From assembly GCF_000949385.2 (NCBI RefSeq), contig NZ_JYKO02000001.1, positions 638,161 to 702,160 on the forward strand: DNA of 64,000 nucleotides. The letters run 5' to 3'. Below the pieces are notes generated by a model. It saw only the letters and a list, made by a program, of their open reading frames with translations, had not been told where the DNA came from and searched no databases. The stretch is from Pseudomonas sp. LFM046 (GTDB lineage: Bacteria > Pseudomonadota > Gammaproteobacteria > Pseudomonadales > Pseudomonadaceae). A program made the position numbers and the translations under genes. Every line of letters begins with the position of its first letter. Positions within the stretch are counted from its first letter, which is position 1. Positions 50,914 through 59,040 of this stretch are shown piece by piece.

Positions 50914-52122
50914 TCAGTGCAGCTTGTCCCGCTTGGCCAGGCTCGGGAACAGCTTCATCCACACCCCGGTCACCAGCAGCGTACCCACGCCGCCCATGAC
51001 CACCGCCGGCACGGTGCCGAACCAGGCCGCAGTGACCCCGGATTCGAATTCCCCCAACTGGTTGGAAGCGCCGATGAACAGCCCATTCACCGCGCTGACC
51101 CGGCCGCGCATCTCGTCCGGGGTGTGCAGCTGCACGAAGGCGCCGCGGATCACCATGCTGATCATGTCGGCCGCGCCGAGCACGGCCAGGACTGCCAGGG
51201 AGAACCAGAAGGAAGTCGAGAGGCCGAAGGCGATGGTGGTCACGCCGAACACCCCCACCGAGGTGAACATGATCCGCCCCACGTTGCGCTCGATAGGGAA
51301 GCGCGCCAGCCAGAAGGACATCAGCAACGCCCCCACCGCCGGTGCCGAGCGCAGCAGGCCCAGGCCCCAGGGGCCGGTGAGCAGGATGTCCTTGGCGAAC
51401 ACCGGGAGCAGGGCGGTGGCGCCGCCCAGCAGCACGGCGAAGAGGTCCAGGGAGATGGCGCCGAGGATGTCCGGGCGGCTGCGGATGAAACGGATGCCTG
51501 CCAGCAGGGAGTCCAGGCTGGCGCGCTGACCATTGGCCGGCTGCTGCCGGCTGTTCAGCCCCAGCATCAGGGCGCAGGCCGCGAGGTAGAGCACCGCTGT
51601 CGGGCCATAGACCCACAGGCTGCCGAAGGCATAGAGCAGGCCGCCCAGGGCCGGCGCGACGATGGTGGCTGCCTGCATGGCCGACGCGGAGGCGGCCACG
51701 GCGCGGGGGAAGAGTTCGGTGGGAACTACGTTGGGCAGTAGCGCCTGGGTCGCTGGCATCTCGAAGGCGCGGGCGGCGCCGAGGAGGAAGGCCATCAGGA
51801 AGATCAGTTCGCGGCTGGCGTTGTCAGTGGCGCTGGCGAACACCAGCACCCCGGCCACCAGGGCCTGCAGCACCTGGCAGACAGCCGCGACGCGGCGGCG
51901 GTCGAAGCGGTCGGCCACGTGCCCGGTGTGCAGCATGAAGAGCACGCGGGGCAGGAATTCCACCAGGCCCACCAGGCCGAGGTCGAGCACGTCGCCGGTG
52001 AGGGCGTAGATATGCCAGCCGATGGCGACCGTGATCATCTGGAAGCCGCTTGCCGTACAGACGCGCGCGAACCAGAAGGCCAGGAATGGACGATGGTGAC
52101 GTAGAAGGGTGGCCTGGGACAT
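50914..52122 (-). CDS. MFS exporter, EntS-like
   Basis: 402 residues, 12 predicted membrane helices. Starts HRPFLAFWFARVCTASGFQM and carries the loop 2-3 motif GHVADRFDRRRVAAVCQ, and a second-half equivalent DEMRGRVSAVNGLFIGASNQ. The pattern matches the DHA3/EntS branch (siderophore and drug efflux). No siderophore genes adjoin it. It is divergent from the molybdenum hydroxylase operon. Confidence 0.9.
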   Translation of the reverse strand: MSQATLLRHHRPFLAFWFARVCTASGFQMITVAIGWHIYALTGDVLDLGLVGLVEFLPRVLFMLHTGHVADRFDRRRVAAVCQVLQALVAGVLVFASATDNASRELIFLMAFLLGAARAFEMPATQALLPNVVPTELFPRAVAASASAMQAATIVAPALGGLLYAFGSLWVYGPTAVLYLAACALMLGLNSRQQPANGQRASLDSLLAGIRFIRSRPDILGAISLDLFAVLLGGATALLPVFAKDILLTGPWGLGLLRSAPAVGALLMSFWLARFPIERNVGRIMFTSVGVFGVTTIAFGLSTSFWFSLAVLAVLGAADMISMVIRGAFVQLHTPDEMRGRVSAVNGLFIGASNQLGEFESGVTAAWFGTVPAVVMGGVGTLLVTGVWMKLFPSLAKRDKLH

Positions 52123-52193
52123 ATCCGAAAATGCTTAGGCTGCTATCGATGGCGCAGCCTAGCACGCCCGCTGAAACATGCGGTTGCATTTAC

Positions 52194-52352
52194 CGAACGA
52201 AGCGTTCGATCAGCGAGTCGCCCTGCTCAAATTTCTGACTGAAAGGACAACTTTACCGTTGTATGTGTTGGAGATTTCGTTAAAATTTGACCGCCAAGTC
52301 AGGTCACCTCCCCCGACTATTCTTATTGCGGCCCTTCTCCAAGGAAGGGCCG
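52194..52352 (+). promoter_or_regulatory. Regulatory region of the molybdenum hydroxylase operon
   Basis: The 288-bp gap between the MFS and hydroxylase starts holds three symmetric elements: CGAACG-AAG-CGTTCG (52194-52208), TGACC-N9-GGTCA (52288-52306), and the leader hairpin CGGCCCTTC-TCCAAG-GAAGGGCCG (52329-52352). The last has a 9-bp perfect stem but no T-tract. The first could be a regulator site for either direction. The A/T-rich stretch 52210-52290 suits promoters, but I could not pick a convincing -35/-10 pair. Confidence 0.45.
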
Positions 52353-52410
52353 ACAACCGTTTATTGCACAAAAATTGGGTTCGGCTACGGTCGGCCCAGG
52401 AGAAACGGGT

Positions 52411-55239
52411 ATGTCCACTCCTGAACTATCCCGCCGCGCCTTCCTGCAAGGCAGCGTCGTCGCCGGTATCGGCATCACCCTCGCCCCCCTGGGCAGCAAG
52501 GCGTTCGCCGCGCTGTTCGAGGAAAAGGTCACCATCTCCCCGGAAACCTGGTACACCGCCGGTGGCCAGGCCCGTGGGCGGATCGATGGCGTCAGCAAGG
52601 TCTGCGGCGGCAAGGTGTTTGCCCGCGATATCCGTGCCAAGGACATGCCCGGCTGGCCCCGGCAACAGGGCCACGCGCTGTTGATCAAGGCGACCCGCGC
52701 CGACCACCTCTACCAGGGCATCGACCTGTCCATGCTGGGCGACGAACTGAAGCCCGACCGGGTGGTGACCGCCGTTGACCTGGTGAAGGACGGCATCGCC
52801 TTCCCCGAAGCCCACAGCCCCGACCCTTTCCTGCCGGAAGGCCAGGTGCCCATGTTCATCGGCCATCCGGTGGCCATGCTGATCTGGAAGGACTTCGACC
52901 GCTACCGCCGGGCCAAGAACATCCTCAAGTTCAACGAGAAGGTCGTGCGTTACGGTGCCCAGGCGCCGCTCTTCCAGCGCGATCCCTATGGCAGCTTCCG
53001 CTTCGTCCGTGTCGGCGGCGCCACGCCCTTCGAGCCGGACACTTTCTCCAGCCTGAAGGACAGCATGCTGTTCCCGCTGATCCGCGAGCGCAAACCCGTG
53101 TGGGGGGCCGGCAACCCGGCGGGCGACCTGACCGCCCAGGGCATCTACTACGCCGAGCAGATGCAGCAGAAATTGGAAAATCCGCCGGAAGGCTGGATGG
53201 TCTTCGACGAGCGCTTCACCACCCAGTCCGTCGAGCCGGCCGCCCTGGAAGCGGACAACGGCAACGGCTGGTATGACCCGGCCACCGGCACCCTGCATTT
53301 CGTGGTGGCCACCCAGTGCCCCTTCGAAGCGGCAGAACAGACCGCCCATATGCTGGCGCCGTCGCGCTTCAAGGTGCAGAAGCTGAACATGCACCCCGGC
53401 TACACCGTGGGTTACGGCTCCAAGGACAACAACATCTTCGTCTTCTACGCCGCCCTGGCCGCCATCTACGGCGAGGGTGTGCCGGTGCGCCTGGCCAATG
53501 ACCGCTACGAGCAGTTCCAGAGCGGCATCAAGCGCCACCCCTTCGACATGCACTACCAGCTGGCGGTGAAGAAGGACGACCTGTCGTTCCAGATCTTCCG
53601 CGCGCACATGGATGCCGACGGTGGCGGCCGCATCAACTACAGCCCCTCCGTGGCCGCCGTGGGCGCCACCGCCGCGCAGTCCATCTACTACCTGCCGCAG
53701 AGCGACCTGGCCGCCACCGCCTACTACTCCCGTGGCGTCGAGGCTGGCTCCATGCGCGGCTACGGCACCCTGCAGACCATGGCCGCCACCGAAATGATGG
53801 TGGATGACGTGGCCCAGCGCCTGGGCGTGGACGCCATCGAGCTGCGCAAGAAGAACGTCTTCAAGTCCGGCATGAAGAACACCCAGGGCGCGATCCCCGC
53901 CGGTGCCCTGCGCCTGGACGAAATCCTCGACAAGGCCGCGCAGCACGAGGTCTGGAAGAACCGCGACGCGCGCAAGCGCGAGCAGGAGGCCAAGGACCCG
54001 GACAACTACTACGGCGTCGGCTTCGCCATCTGCCAGAAGGACTTCGGCACTGGCTCCGAATCGCCCATGGCGAGCCTGGAGTTCACCGCCGAAGGCCGCG
54101 TGAAGCTGCGTCAGATCGCCATCGACATGGGCACCGGCATGGCCACGTCCCAGGCCCTTTTGGTGGCCGACTACCTGGGCCGCCCGGCTGATGAGATCCG
54201 CACCGGCGAGACCGAATGGGCCGAGCTGGCGCTGACCACCAGCGGCAACCCCTACCTGATCAGCCAGGCCGAGCAGGACGCCGCCCTGAAGAACCCGCGT
54301 TGGGTCGGCAAGCTGGCCTCGCCGTCTTCCGCCACCAACTCGGCCTATTACACCGGCCACGGCACCCGCGAAGCCGCGCGCATCCTCTTCAACCACGGCC
54401 TCTGGCCGGCGGCCCTGGCGATCTGGGGGCGCGGCGAGTATGGCGGCCTGGCCAACCCCTACGTGGTGCGCCGCGAGGACGCCAACTGGGTGGAGGGCAA
54501 GCTGACCGCCAGCGGTTTGCCGCCGATTCCGTTCGAATTGCTGGCCCACAAGGCCCATGAACTGGGCCTGGTCACCGGCGTCAGCGTCCACGGTTTCAAC
54601 CGCTGGTCCTGGGCTTCGGGCGAATTCGACATCGACGGTCGTCGCGAAACCGTGCCCCTGGACGCGGTGGCGGTGAAGTACGGCGACGGTGCCCCCGAGG
54701 CGAAGAAGGCGAAGATGACCAGCCACGGCTTCCACCTGCTGGACCGCGCTTCCGTCCACTACCCGCCGACCCAGCTGAACAACGCCATGGTCACCTACTA
54801 CAGCCCGGTGGCGACCCTGGTGGAAGTGAAAGTGAACAAGGGCAGCGGCGAGGCGCGGGTGATCAATCACCACTCCTGGCTGGAGTGCGGCCGGGTCATC
54901 GTGCCCGAGCTGGTGCGCGGCCAGTTGGAAGGCGGCATTGCCATGGGCATCGGTCACGCCTTGCTGGAAGAGATGCCGAAGTACGAAGGCGGCCCCGGCG
55001 AGGGCACCTGGAACTTCAACCGCTATCAGCTGCCGCGCGCCAAGGACTGCGCCGTCTGGACCCAGACCGCCGAAATCCTCCCGCCGCTGTCGCCCAGCGA
55101 CCCGGCCAAGGGCATTGCCGAAGTGGTGATGATCCCCGTGGTCGGCGCCATCGTGAACGCCGTGGCCCACGCCACCGGCAAGCGCCTGCGCGACCTTCCC
55201 CTGACTCCGGCCCGCATCAAGGAGGCCCTCCATGGCTAA
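52411..55239 (+). CDS. Molybdenum hydroxylase large (Moco) subunit, Tat-exported
   Basis: 942 residues of the xanthine oxidase family, closest in layout to IorB-type/periplasmic aldehyde oxidases. Tat signal SRRAFLQGSVVAGIG (about 6-30). Moco domains include EAGSMRGYGTLQTMAATEMM, GVGFAICQKDFGTGSESPMA and the catalytic Glu E904 in GIAEVVMIPVVGAIVNAVAH. It would hydroxylate an aldehyde or N-heterocycle with water-derived oxygen. AGGAGA 7 nt upstream fixes ATG 52411. The stop overlaps the Fe-S subunit start by 8 bp. Substrate unknown. Confidence 0.92.
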   Translation: MSTPELSRRAFLQGSVVAGIGITLAPLGSKAFAALFEEKVTISPETWYTAGGQARGRIDGVSKVCGGKVFARDIRAKDMPGWPRQQGHALLIKATRADHLYQGIDLSMLGDELKPDRVVTAVDLVKDGIAFPEAHSPDPFLPEGQVPMFIGHPVAMLIWKDFDRYRRAKNILKFNEKVVRYGAQAPLFQRDPYGSFRFVRVGGATPFEPDTFSSLKDSMLFPLIRERKPVWGAGNPAGDLTAQGIYYAEQMQQKLENPPEGWMVFDERFTTQSVEPAALEADNGNGWYDPATGTLHFVVATQCPFEAAEQTAHMLAPSRFKVQKLNMHPGYTVGYGSKDNNIFVFYAALAAIYGEGVPVRLANDRYEQFQSGIKRHPFDMHYQLAVKKDDLSFQIFRAHMDADGGGRINYSPSVAAVGATAAQSIYYLPQSDLAATAYYSRGVEAGSMRGYGTLQTMAATEMMVDDVAQRLGVDAIELRKKNVFKSGMKNTQGAIPAGALRLDEILDKAAQHEVWKNRDARKREQEAKDPDNYYGVGFAICQKDFGTGSESPMASLEFTAEGRVKLRQIAIDMGTGMATSQALLVADYLGRPADEIRTGETEWAELALTTSGNPYLISQAEQDAALKNPRWVGKLASPSSATNSAYYTGHGTREAARILFNHGLWPAALAIWGRGEYGGLANPYVVRREDANWVEGKLTASGLPPIPFELLAHKAHELGLVTGVSVHGFNRWSWASGEFDIDGRRETVPLDAVAVKYGDGAPEAKKAKMTSHGFHLLDRASVHYPPTQLNNAMVTYYSPVATLVEVKVNKGSGEARVINHHSWLECGRVIVPELVRGQLEGGIAMGIGHALLEEMPKYEGGPGEGTWNFNRYQLPRAKDCAVWTQTAEILPPLSPSDPAKGIAEVVMIPVVGAIVNAVAHATGKRLRDLPLTPARIKEALHG

Positions 55240-55771
55240 GCGCGCCCTCAGCATGACCATCAACGGCCAGGCCGTCGGTCCCTTCACCGTGGACGACGAC
55301 CTGATGATGATCGAATTCCTCCACGAGTACCTGAACCTCACCGGCTCGCGCCTGGGCTGCGGCCAGGGCGTCTGCCACGCCTGCGTGGCGATCCTCGACA
55401 AGCCCGACGGCACCAGCGAGGAAATCCGCACCTGCATCACCGGCGCGCACTTCTTCGACGGCAAGAAGGTGCGCACCATCGAAGGCCACGCCAAGCGCGA
55501 TGCCAAGGGTGAGGTGACCGAGCTGAACCCGATCCAGCAGAAGTTCATCGACAAGTTCGCCTTCCAGTGCAGCTACTGCACCCCCGGCTACGTCAACGCC
55601 GCCACCGTGCTGGTGGAAAAGCTCCAGCGCCAGCCGGTCAAGCGCAGCGAACTGGAAGGGGAGATCGAGAACGCCCTGGGCAAGCACATCTGCCGCTGCA
55701 CCGGCTATGTCCGCTACTACAGCGCCGCGCGCGATGTGGTGGAGGGTCTGGGCCTGGTGAAGGAGGGTTGA
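55232..55771 (+). CDS. Molybdenum hydroxylase [2Fe-2S] subunit
   Basis: 179 residues. Plant-type cluster C43/C48/C51/C68 and the family-specific second cluster C113/C116/C154/C156 (CSYCTPGY ... CRCTGY). It relays electrons from Moco to the cytochrome. It has no signal peptide of its own, so it is expected to cross the membrane bound to the Tat-bearing large subunit. Overlaps the large subunit by 8 bp and precedes the cytochrome gene by 2 bp. Confidence 0.95.
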   Translation: MAKRALSMTINGQAVGPFTVDDDLMMIEFLHEYLNLTGSRLGCGQGVCHACVAILDKPDGTSEEIRTCITGAHFFDGKKVRTIEGHAKRDAKGEVTELNPIQQKFIDKFAFQCSYCTPGYVNAATVLVEKLQRQPVKRSELEGEIENALGKHICRCTGYVRYYSAARDVVEGLGLVKEG

Positions 55772-55773
55772 GG

Positions 55774-56994
55774 ATGCGCGCACTTCTCCTCGCGGCCCTG
55801 CTGCTGCCCGTGGCCGCCCAGGCCAAGGAACAGCCGGCGGACCAGGCGCAGATCGAGCGTGGCAAGTACCTGGCCCGCGCCGCCGACTGCGTGGCCTGCC
55901 ACAGCGTCGAAGGCGGCGCCGAGTACGCCGGTGGCCTGCCGCTGGTGTCGCCGTTCGGCACCATCTACGGCACCAACATCACCCCGGACAAGGAGCACGG
56001 CATCGGTCATTACAGCGCCGACGACTTCTTCAAGGCGGTGACCCAGGGCGAGCGCCGGGACGGCAGCAAGCTCTACCCGGCCATGCCGTACACGTCCTAC
56101 CACCTGCTCAAGCGGGAGGATTCCGATGCCATTTACGCCTACCTGATGAGCCTTGATCCCATTGCCAAGCCGAGTCCGAAGACCGACCTGGCCTTCCCCT
56201 TCAACGTGCGATTCGGCATGACCTTCTGGAACATGCTCTACAAGAATCGCGTGCAGCTGCAGCCGGGGGATGGCAAGGGTGAGGAGTGGCAGCGCGGCCA
56301 GTACCTGGTGGAAGTGCTCGGCCACTGCGGCGAGTGCCACACCCCGCGCAACGCGGTCGGTGCCCTGCAACAGGACCAGCGCCTCACCGGCGGTGTGATC
56401 CTCGGCTACGAGGCGCCCAGTTTGCTGGCCAAGGACCTCGCCGAGCGCGGCTGGACCACCGGCGACCTGACCACCTTCCTCAAGCACGGCATCAGCGACC
56501 AGGGTTCGGTGTTCAACGAGATGTACCCGGTGCTGCACCACAGCACCCAGTTCCTGCCGGTCGACGATCACCGCGCCATGGCCGTCTACCTGCTGGGCGA
56601 GGAGGCGCCGGCGCCGCGCAAGATCGCTGCGTTGACCGAGGACAAGCTGGGCGAAAGCGCCCAGCGCGGACGCCAGAACTACCTCAACGTCTGTGCCGGC
56701 TGCCACGGTGCGTCGGGCGAGGGCGTGCCCCATGTGGCCGTGGCGATGAACGGCAACACTACCCTGCGCCTGGCGGATTCGCGCAACCTGCTGCGGGTGA
56801 TCGACGACGGCATTCGCGAGCAGCAGTTCGGCGGTTTCGAGCGGATGCAGCCGATGCCCGGCTTCAGGGATAAACTCGACGACGGCCAGATGCGCGACCT
56901 GCTCAACTACCTGCGCCAGACCTGGGGCGGCCTCGAATCCGAGGTGGGCCCGGAGCGGGTGGCGGAGCTGCGCGGCGAAGCCCAGTCCCACTGA
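55774..56994 (+). CDS. Tri-haem cytochrome c electron acceptor
   Basis: 406 residues. Sec signal MRALLLAALLLPVAAQA and three c-type haem motifs: CVACH (39-43), CGECH (185-189) and CAGCH (307-311). Three cytochrome domains in a row match the cytochrome subunits of membrane alcohol/gluconate/aldehyde dehydrogenases. It would take electrons from the Fe-S subunit toward quinone or a terminal oxidase. No C-terminal membrane anchor is apparent. Confidence 0.95.
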   Translation: MRALLLAALLLPVAAQAKEQPADQAQIERGKYLARAADCVACHSVEGGAEYAGGLPLVSPFGTIYGTNITPDKEHGIGHYSADDFFKAVTQGERRDGSKLYPAMPYTSYHLLKREDSDAIYAYLMSLDPIAKPSPKTDLAFPFNVRFGMTFWNMLYKNRVQLQPGDGKGEEWQRGQYLVEVLGHCGECHTPRNAVGALQQDQRLTGGVILGYEAPSLLAKDLAERGWTTGDLTTFLKHGISDQGSVFNEMYPVLHHSTQFLPVDDHRAMAVYLLGEEAPAPRKIAALTEDKLGESAQRGRQNYLNVCAGCHGASGEGVPHVAVAMNGNTTLRLADSRNLLRVIDDGIREQQFGGFERMQPMPGFRDKLDDGQMRDLLNYLRQTWGGLESEVGPERVAELRGEAQSH

Positions 56995-57017
56995 CAGCTT
57001 GTAAAGGCGAATCCCCG

Positions 57018-57989
57018 ATGCAACACCTTGATCTGCTGGTGGTGCGCAAGGCCCTGGAGTGGTCCAGGGCCGGTGAGCGCGTGTGGCTCTGCACCGTCCT
57101 TGCGACCTACGGCTCAGCACCTCGCGCGCCGGGTTCGCTGCTGGCGGCGACCGCGTCCGGGCACTGGATCGGTTCGTTATCCGGCGGCTGCGTGGAGGAT
57201 GACTTCCTCGAGCGCCTGGCCGCCGGCGCGTTCCCTGAGCCCGTGCAACTGGTGCGCTACGGTGATGGCAGCGACGAGCGCTCGCAGATCCGTCTGCCCT
57301 GTGGCGGCGTGCTGGAAGTGCTGGTGGAGAACCTGCCCTCCGATTGCGACGTCCAGGCCCACCTGCGCGAGCTGGAAAGCGCCCTCGCCGGCCAGCGCCG
57401 GCTGATCCGCGAACTCTCGTTGCCGGACGGTACGCGCAGGTTGCTGCCGGATCACGAGCAGGGGCCAAAGGTGGAGCGCGAGGGCAATCTGTTACGCCTG
57501 CGCATCGGCGCCGCCCAGCGGCTGCTGCTGGCGGGCTATTCCACGGTGGCCCAGGTGTGCGCGGAGTTCGGCCAGAGCCTGGGCTTCGAAGTGGTGCTCT
57601 GCGACCCTCGTGACGAGGTGCTCCAGGGGGTCGAATTGCCGGGGGTGGAGATTCGACGCGAACTGCCCTCCGAGTTCATCCGCCAGGGCGGTTGCCACGC
57701 CGACACGGCGGTGGTGGCCCTGACCCACGACCCGAAGATCGACGACCTCGCCATGATCGAGGCCGTACGCACCGAGGCCTTCTATATCGGCGTGATGGGC
57801 TCCATGGCCACCAGCACCAAACGGATGGAGCGCCTGCGCCGCGTGGGCGGCCTGAACGAGGCGGAGCTCGCCCGCATCATCGCGCCCATCGGCCTCAACC
57901 TGGGCAGCAAGACCCCCTCCGAAATCGCGTTGGCCGTGCTGGCGGATATTCTGCGGGTGCGCAATGGGATTGCTCGGGAAAAGATTTGA
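57018..57989 (+). CDS. XdhC/CoxI-family Moco maturation protein
   Basis: 323 residues. N-terminal XdhC_CoxI domain (VWLCTVLATYGSAPRAPGSL, LSGGCVEDDFLERL) and C-terminal Rossmann domain (TAVVALTHDPKIDDLAMIEA, FYIGVMGSMATSTKRMERL). XdhC binds Moco, has it sulfurated by a cysteine desulfurase, and inserts it into xanthine-oxidase-family enzymes. It lies 23 bp after the cytochrome gene, so its client is almost certainly the enzyme encoded just upstream. Confidence 0.95.
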   Translation: MQHLDLLVVRKALEWSRAGERVWLCTVLATYGSAPRAPGSLLAATASGHWIGSLSGGCVEDDFLERLAAGAFPEPVQLVRYGDGSDERSQIRLPCGGVLEVLVENLPSDCDVQAHLRELESALAGQRRLIRELSLPDGTRRLLPDHEQGPKVEREGNLLRLRIGAAQRLLLAGYSTVAQVCAEFGQSLGFEVVLCDPRDEVLQGVELPGVEIRRELPSEFIRQGGCHADTAVVALTHDPKIDDLAMIEAVRTEAFYIGVMGSMATSTKRMERLRRVGGLNEAELARIIAPIGLNLGSKTPSEIALAVLADILRVRNGIAREKI

Positions 57990-58003
57990 CCAGTCGAAAT
58001 CAA

Positions 58004-58036
58004 TCGCCCCTACAGAGACGGAATTCGCCCCCACAA
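58004..58036. repeat. Degenerate GGGCGAATTC-family repeat
   Basis: TCGCCCCTACAGAG...GGAATTCGCCCCCACA in the 82-bp gap between xdhC and the MocA-like gene; a decayed copy of the family best seen at 50797-50895. Confidence 0.55.
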
Positions 58037-58071
58037 TGTCCGTGTCTGCGATGGCAATCCGGAGCTGACTG

Positions 58072-58641
58072 ATGCCCACCGTCCCCGCCCTGATCCTCGC
58101 CGCCGGCTTCGGCTCCCGCTTTGGCAGCGACAAGCGTCGCGCGGCCTTGTCCGATGGCCGCACGCTGCTGGCGGCCAGCCTGCAGAGCGCGCTGCGGGTG
58201 TTCGACGAGGTGCATCTGGTCCTGCGTCCTGAAGATGACCCAGTGGCGCTGGGCTTGCCCGAGGGCTGCAACATCATCCGCTGCGAAGAGGCGACGCAGG
58301 GCATGGGCCATAGCCTGGCCGCCGGCGTGCGGGCTCTGTCGAGCGGGACGGGAGACGCCATCGCCGTGGTGCTGGGCGATATGCCCTGGATCGCCGAAAC
58401 CAGCCTGCGGGCCTTGGTGGCGAAGGCCTCGGCGGAGCGCATCGTCTTTCCCGTCCATCACGACGAGCGCGGCCACCCGGTGCTGTTCGGCCGCGACTTC
58501 TGGCCCGAACTGCAACAACTGACCGGCGACGGAGGCGCCCGCTGCGTGCTGCGCGCCCATGCCTCCGCCTGGGTGGCGGTGGGGGTGGATGATCCGGGCG
58601 TGCTGCGGGATGTGGATTCGCCCGAGGCGCTGGATTCGTAG
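58072..58641 (+). CDS. MocA-like molybdopterin cytidylyltransferase
   Basis: 189 residues with the MobA/MocA nucleotidyltransferase fold: LILAAGFGSRFGSDKRRAAL, GMGHSLAAGVRALSSG, VVLGDMPWIAETSLRALV and FPVHHDERGHPVLFGRDFWP. Xanthine-oxidase-family enzymes in bacteria use the CMP form of the cofactor, so this protein probably makes it for the operon's enzyme. Strictly, sequence alone cannot exclude GTP use (MobA). Confidence 0.9.
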   Translation: MPTVPALILAAGFGSRFGSDKRRAALSDGRTLLAASLQSALRVFDEVHLVLRPEDDPVALGLPEGCNIIRCEEATQGMGHSLAAGVRALSSGTGDAIAVVLGDMPWIAETSLRALVAKASAERIVFPVHHDERGHPVLFGRDFWPELQQLTGDGGARCVLRAHASAWVAVGVDDPGVLRDVDSPEALDS

Positions 58642-58721
58642 GGTGGATCGCGCTTCATCGATCCACCATCGATGTTCGGCCTGGCTTCGCTGGTGGATAT
58701 GAAAAGCGATATCCACCCTAC
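58638..58721. repeat. BIME of the GTAGGGTGGAT family
   Basis: GGTGGATCG/CGATCCACC (58642-58650, 58659-58667) and GGTGGATAT/ATATCCACC (58692-58700, 58709-58717) form two hairpins, framed by GTAGGGTGGAT and ATCCACCCTAC. It begins inside the last codons of the MocA-like gene. Confidence 0.85.
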
Positions 58722-58796
58722 GGCTCTGTGCGTCGGTGCGCATGGCGCACCCTAGGGTCGGGCTTCGTGCGTCCTGTTCAACGCCTGCGGCGGCCG

Positions 58797-58824
58797 GTCG
58801 CGCGGCAACCTGTCGCGCGGCAAC
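58797..58824. repeat. 13-bp tandem direct repeat
   Basis: GTCGCGCGGCAAC occurs at 58797-58809 and again at 58812-58824, 50 bp before the Anr-like box. The rest of 58642-59040 holds the BIME, the Anr-like box and no gene. Confidence 0.6.
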
Positions 58825-58872
58825 GAACCACAGAATCCCGCGCGCGCGAACCGGCTAATCTCTAGGCATTGC

Positions 58873-58886
58873 TTGATCCGCGTCAA
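58873..58886 (+). promoter_or_regulatory. Anr/Dnr-like (FNR-type) box upstream of cioAB
   Basis: TTGATCCGCGTCAA matches the Anr consensus TTGAT-N4-ATCAA at 9 of 10 fixed positions. It lies 155 bp upstream of the cioA start. In P. aeruginosa cioAB is repressed by Anr at low oxygen, so a repressor site is expected here; occupancy is inference. Confidence 0.65.
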
Positions 58887-59040
58887 AACCTCCGGTGCGG
58901 ATCTGTGAAGGGCCGACCTGGCTCTTCATCCACCCGTAGCGGCCCCCGACCTAAAAGAATAATTGCGCCCGGCCTGCGTCCTCCATCCAATGGAGTCGAG
59001 CGGGGCGCGTGCCCGTATCAACCTGATTAGAGGATTCGCC

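Noticed and set aside
52287-52325. TTGACC as a -35 box with TATTCT as -10 for the hydroxylase operon
   Set aside because: The spacing is far longer than 16-19 bp, so it is not a usable sigma-70 promoter pair.
52426-55554. A 1042-codon open frame on the minus strand opposite the molybdenum hydroxylase genes
   Set aside because: It mirrors the sense genes codon for codon, is low-complexity (Gly/His/Gln/Ala/Val-rich) and has no domain. High GC at third positions removes antisense stops here.
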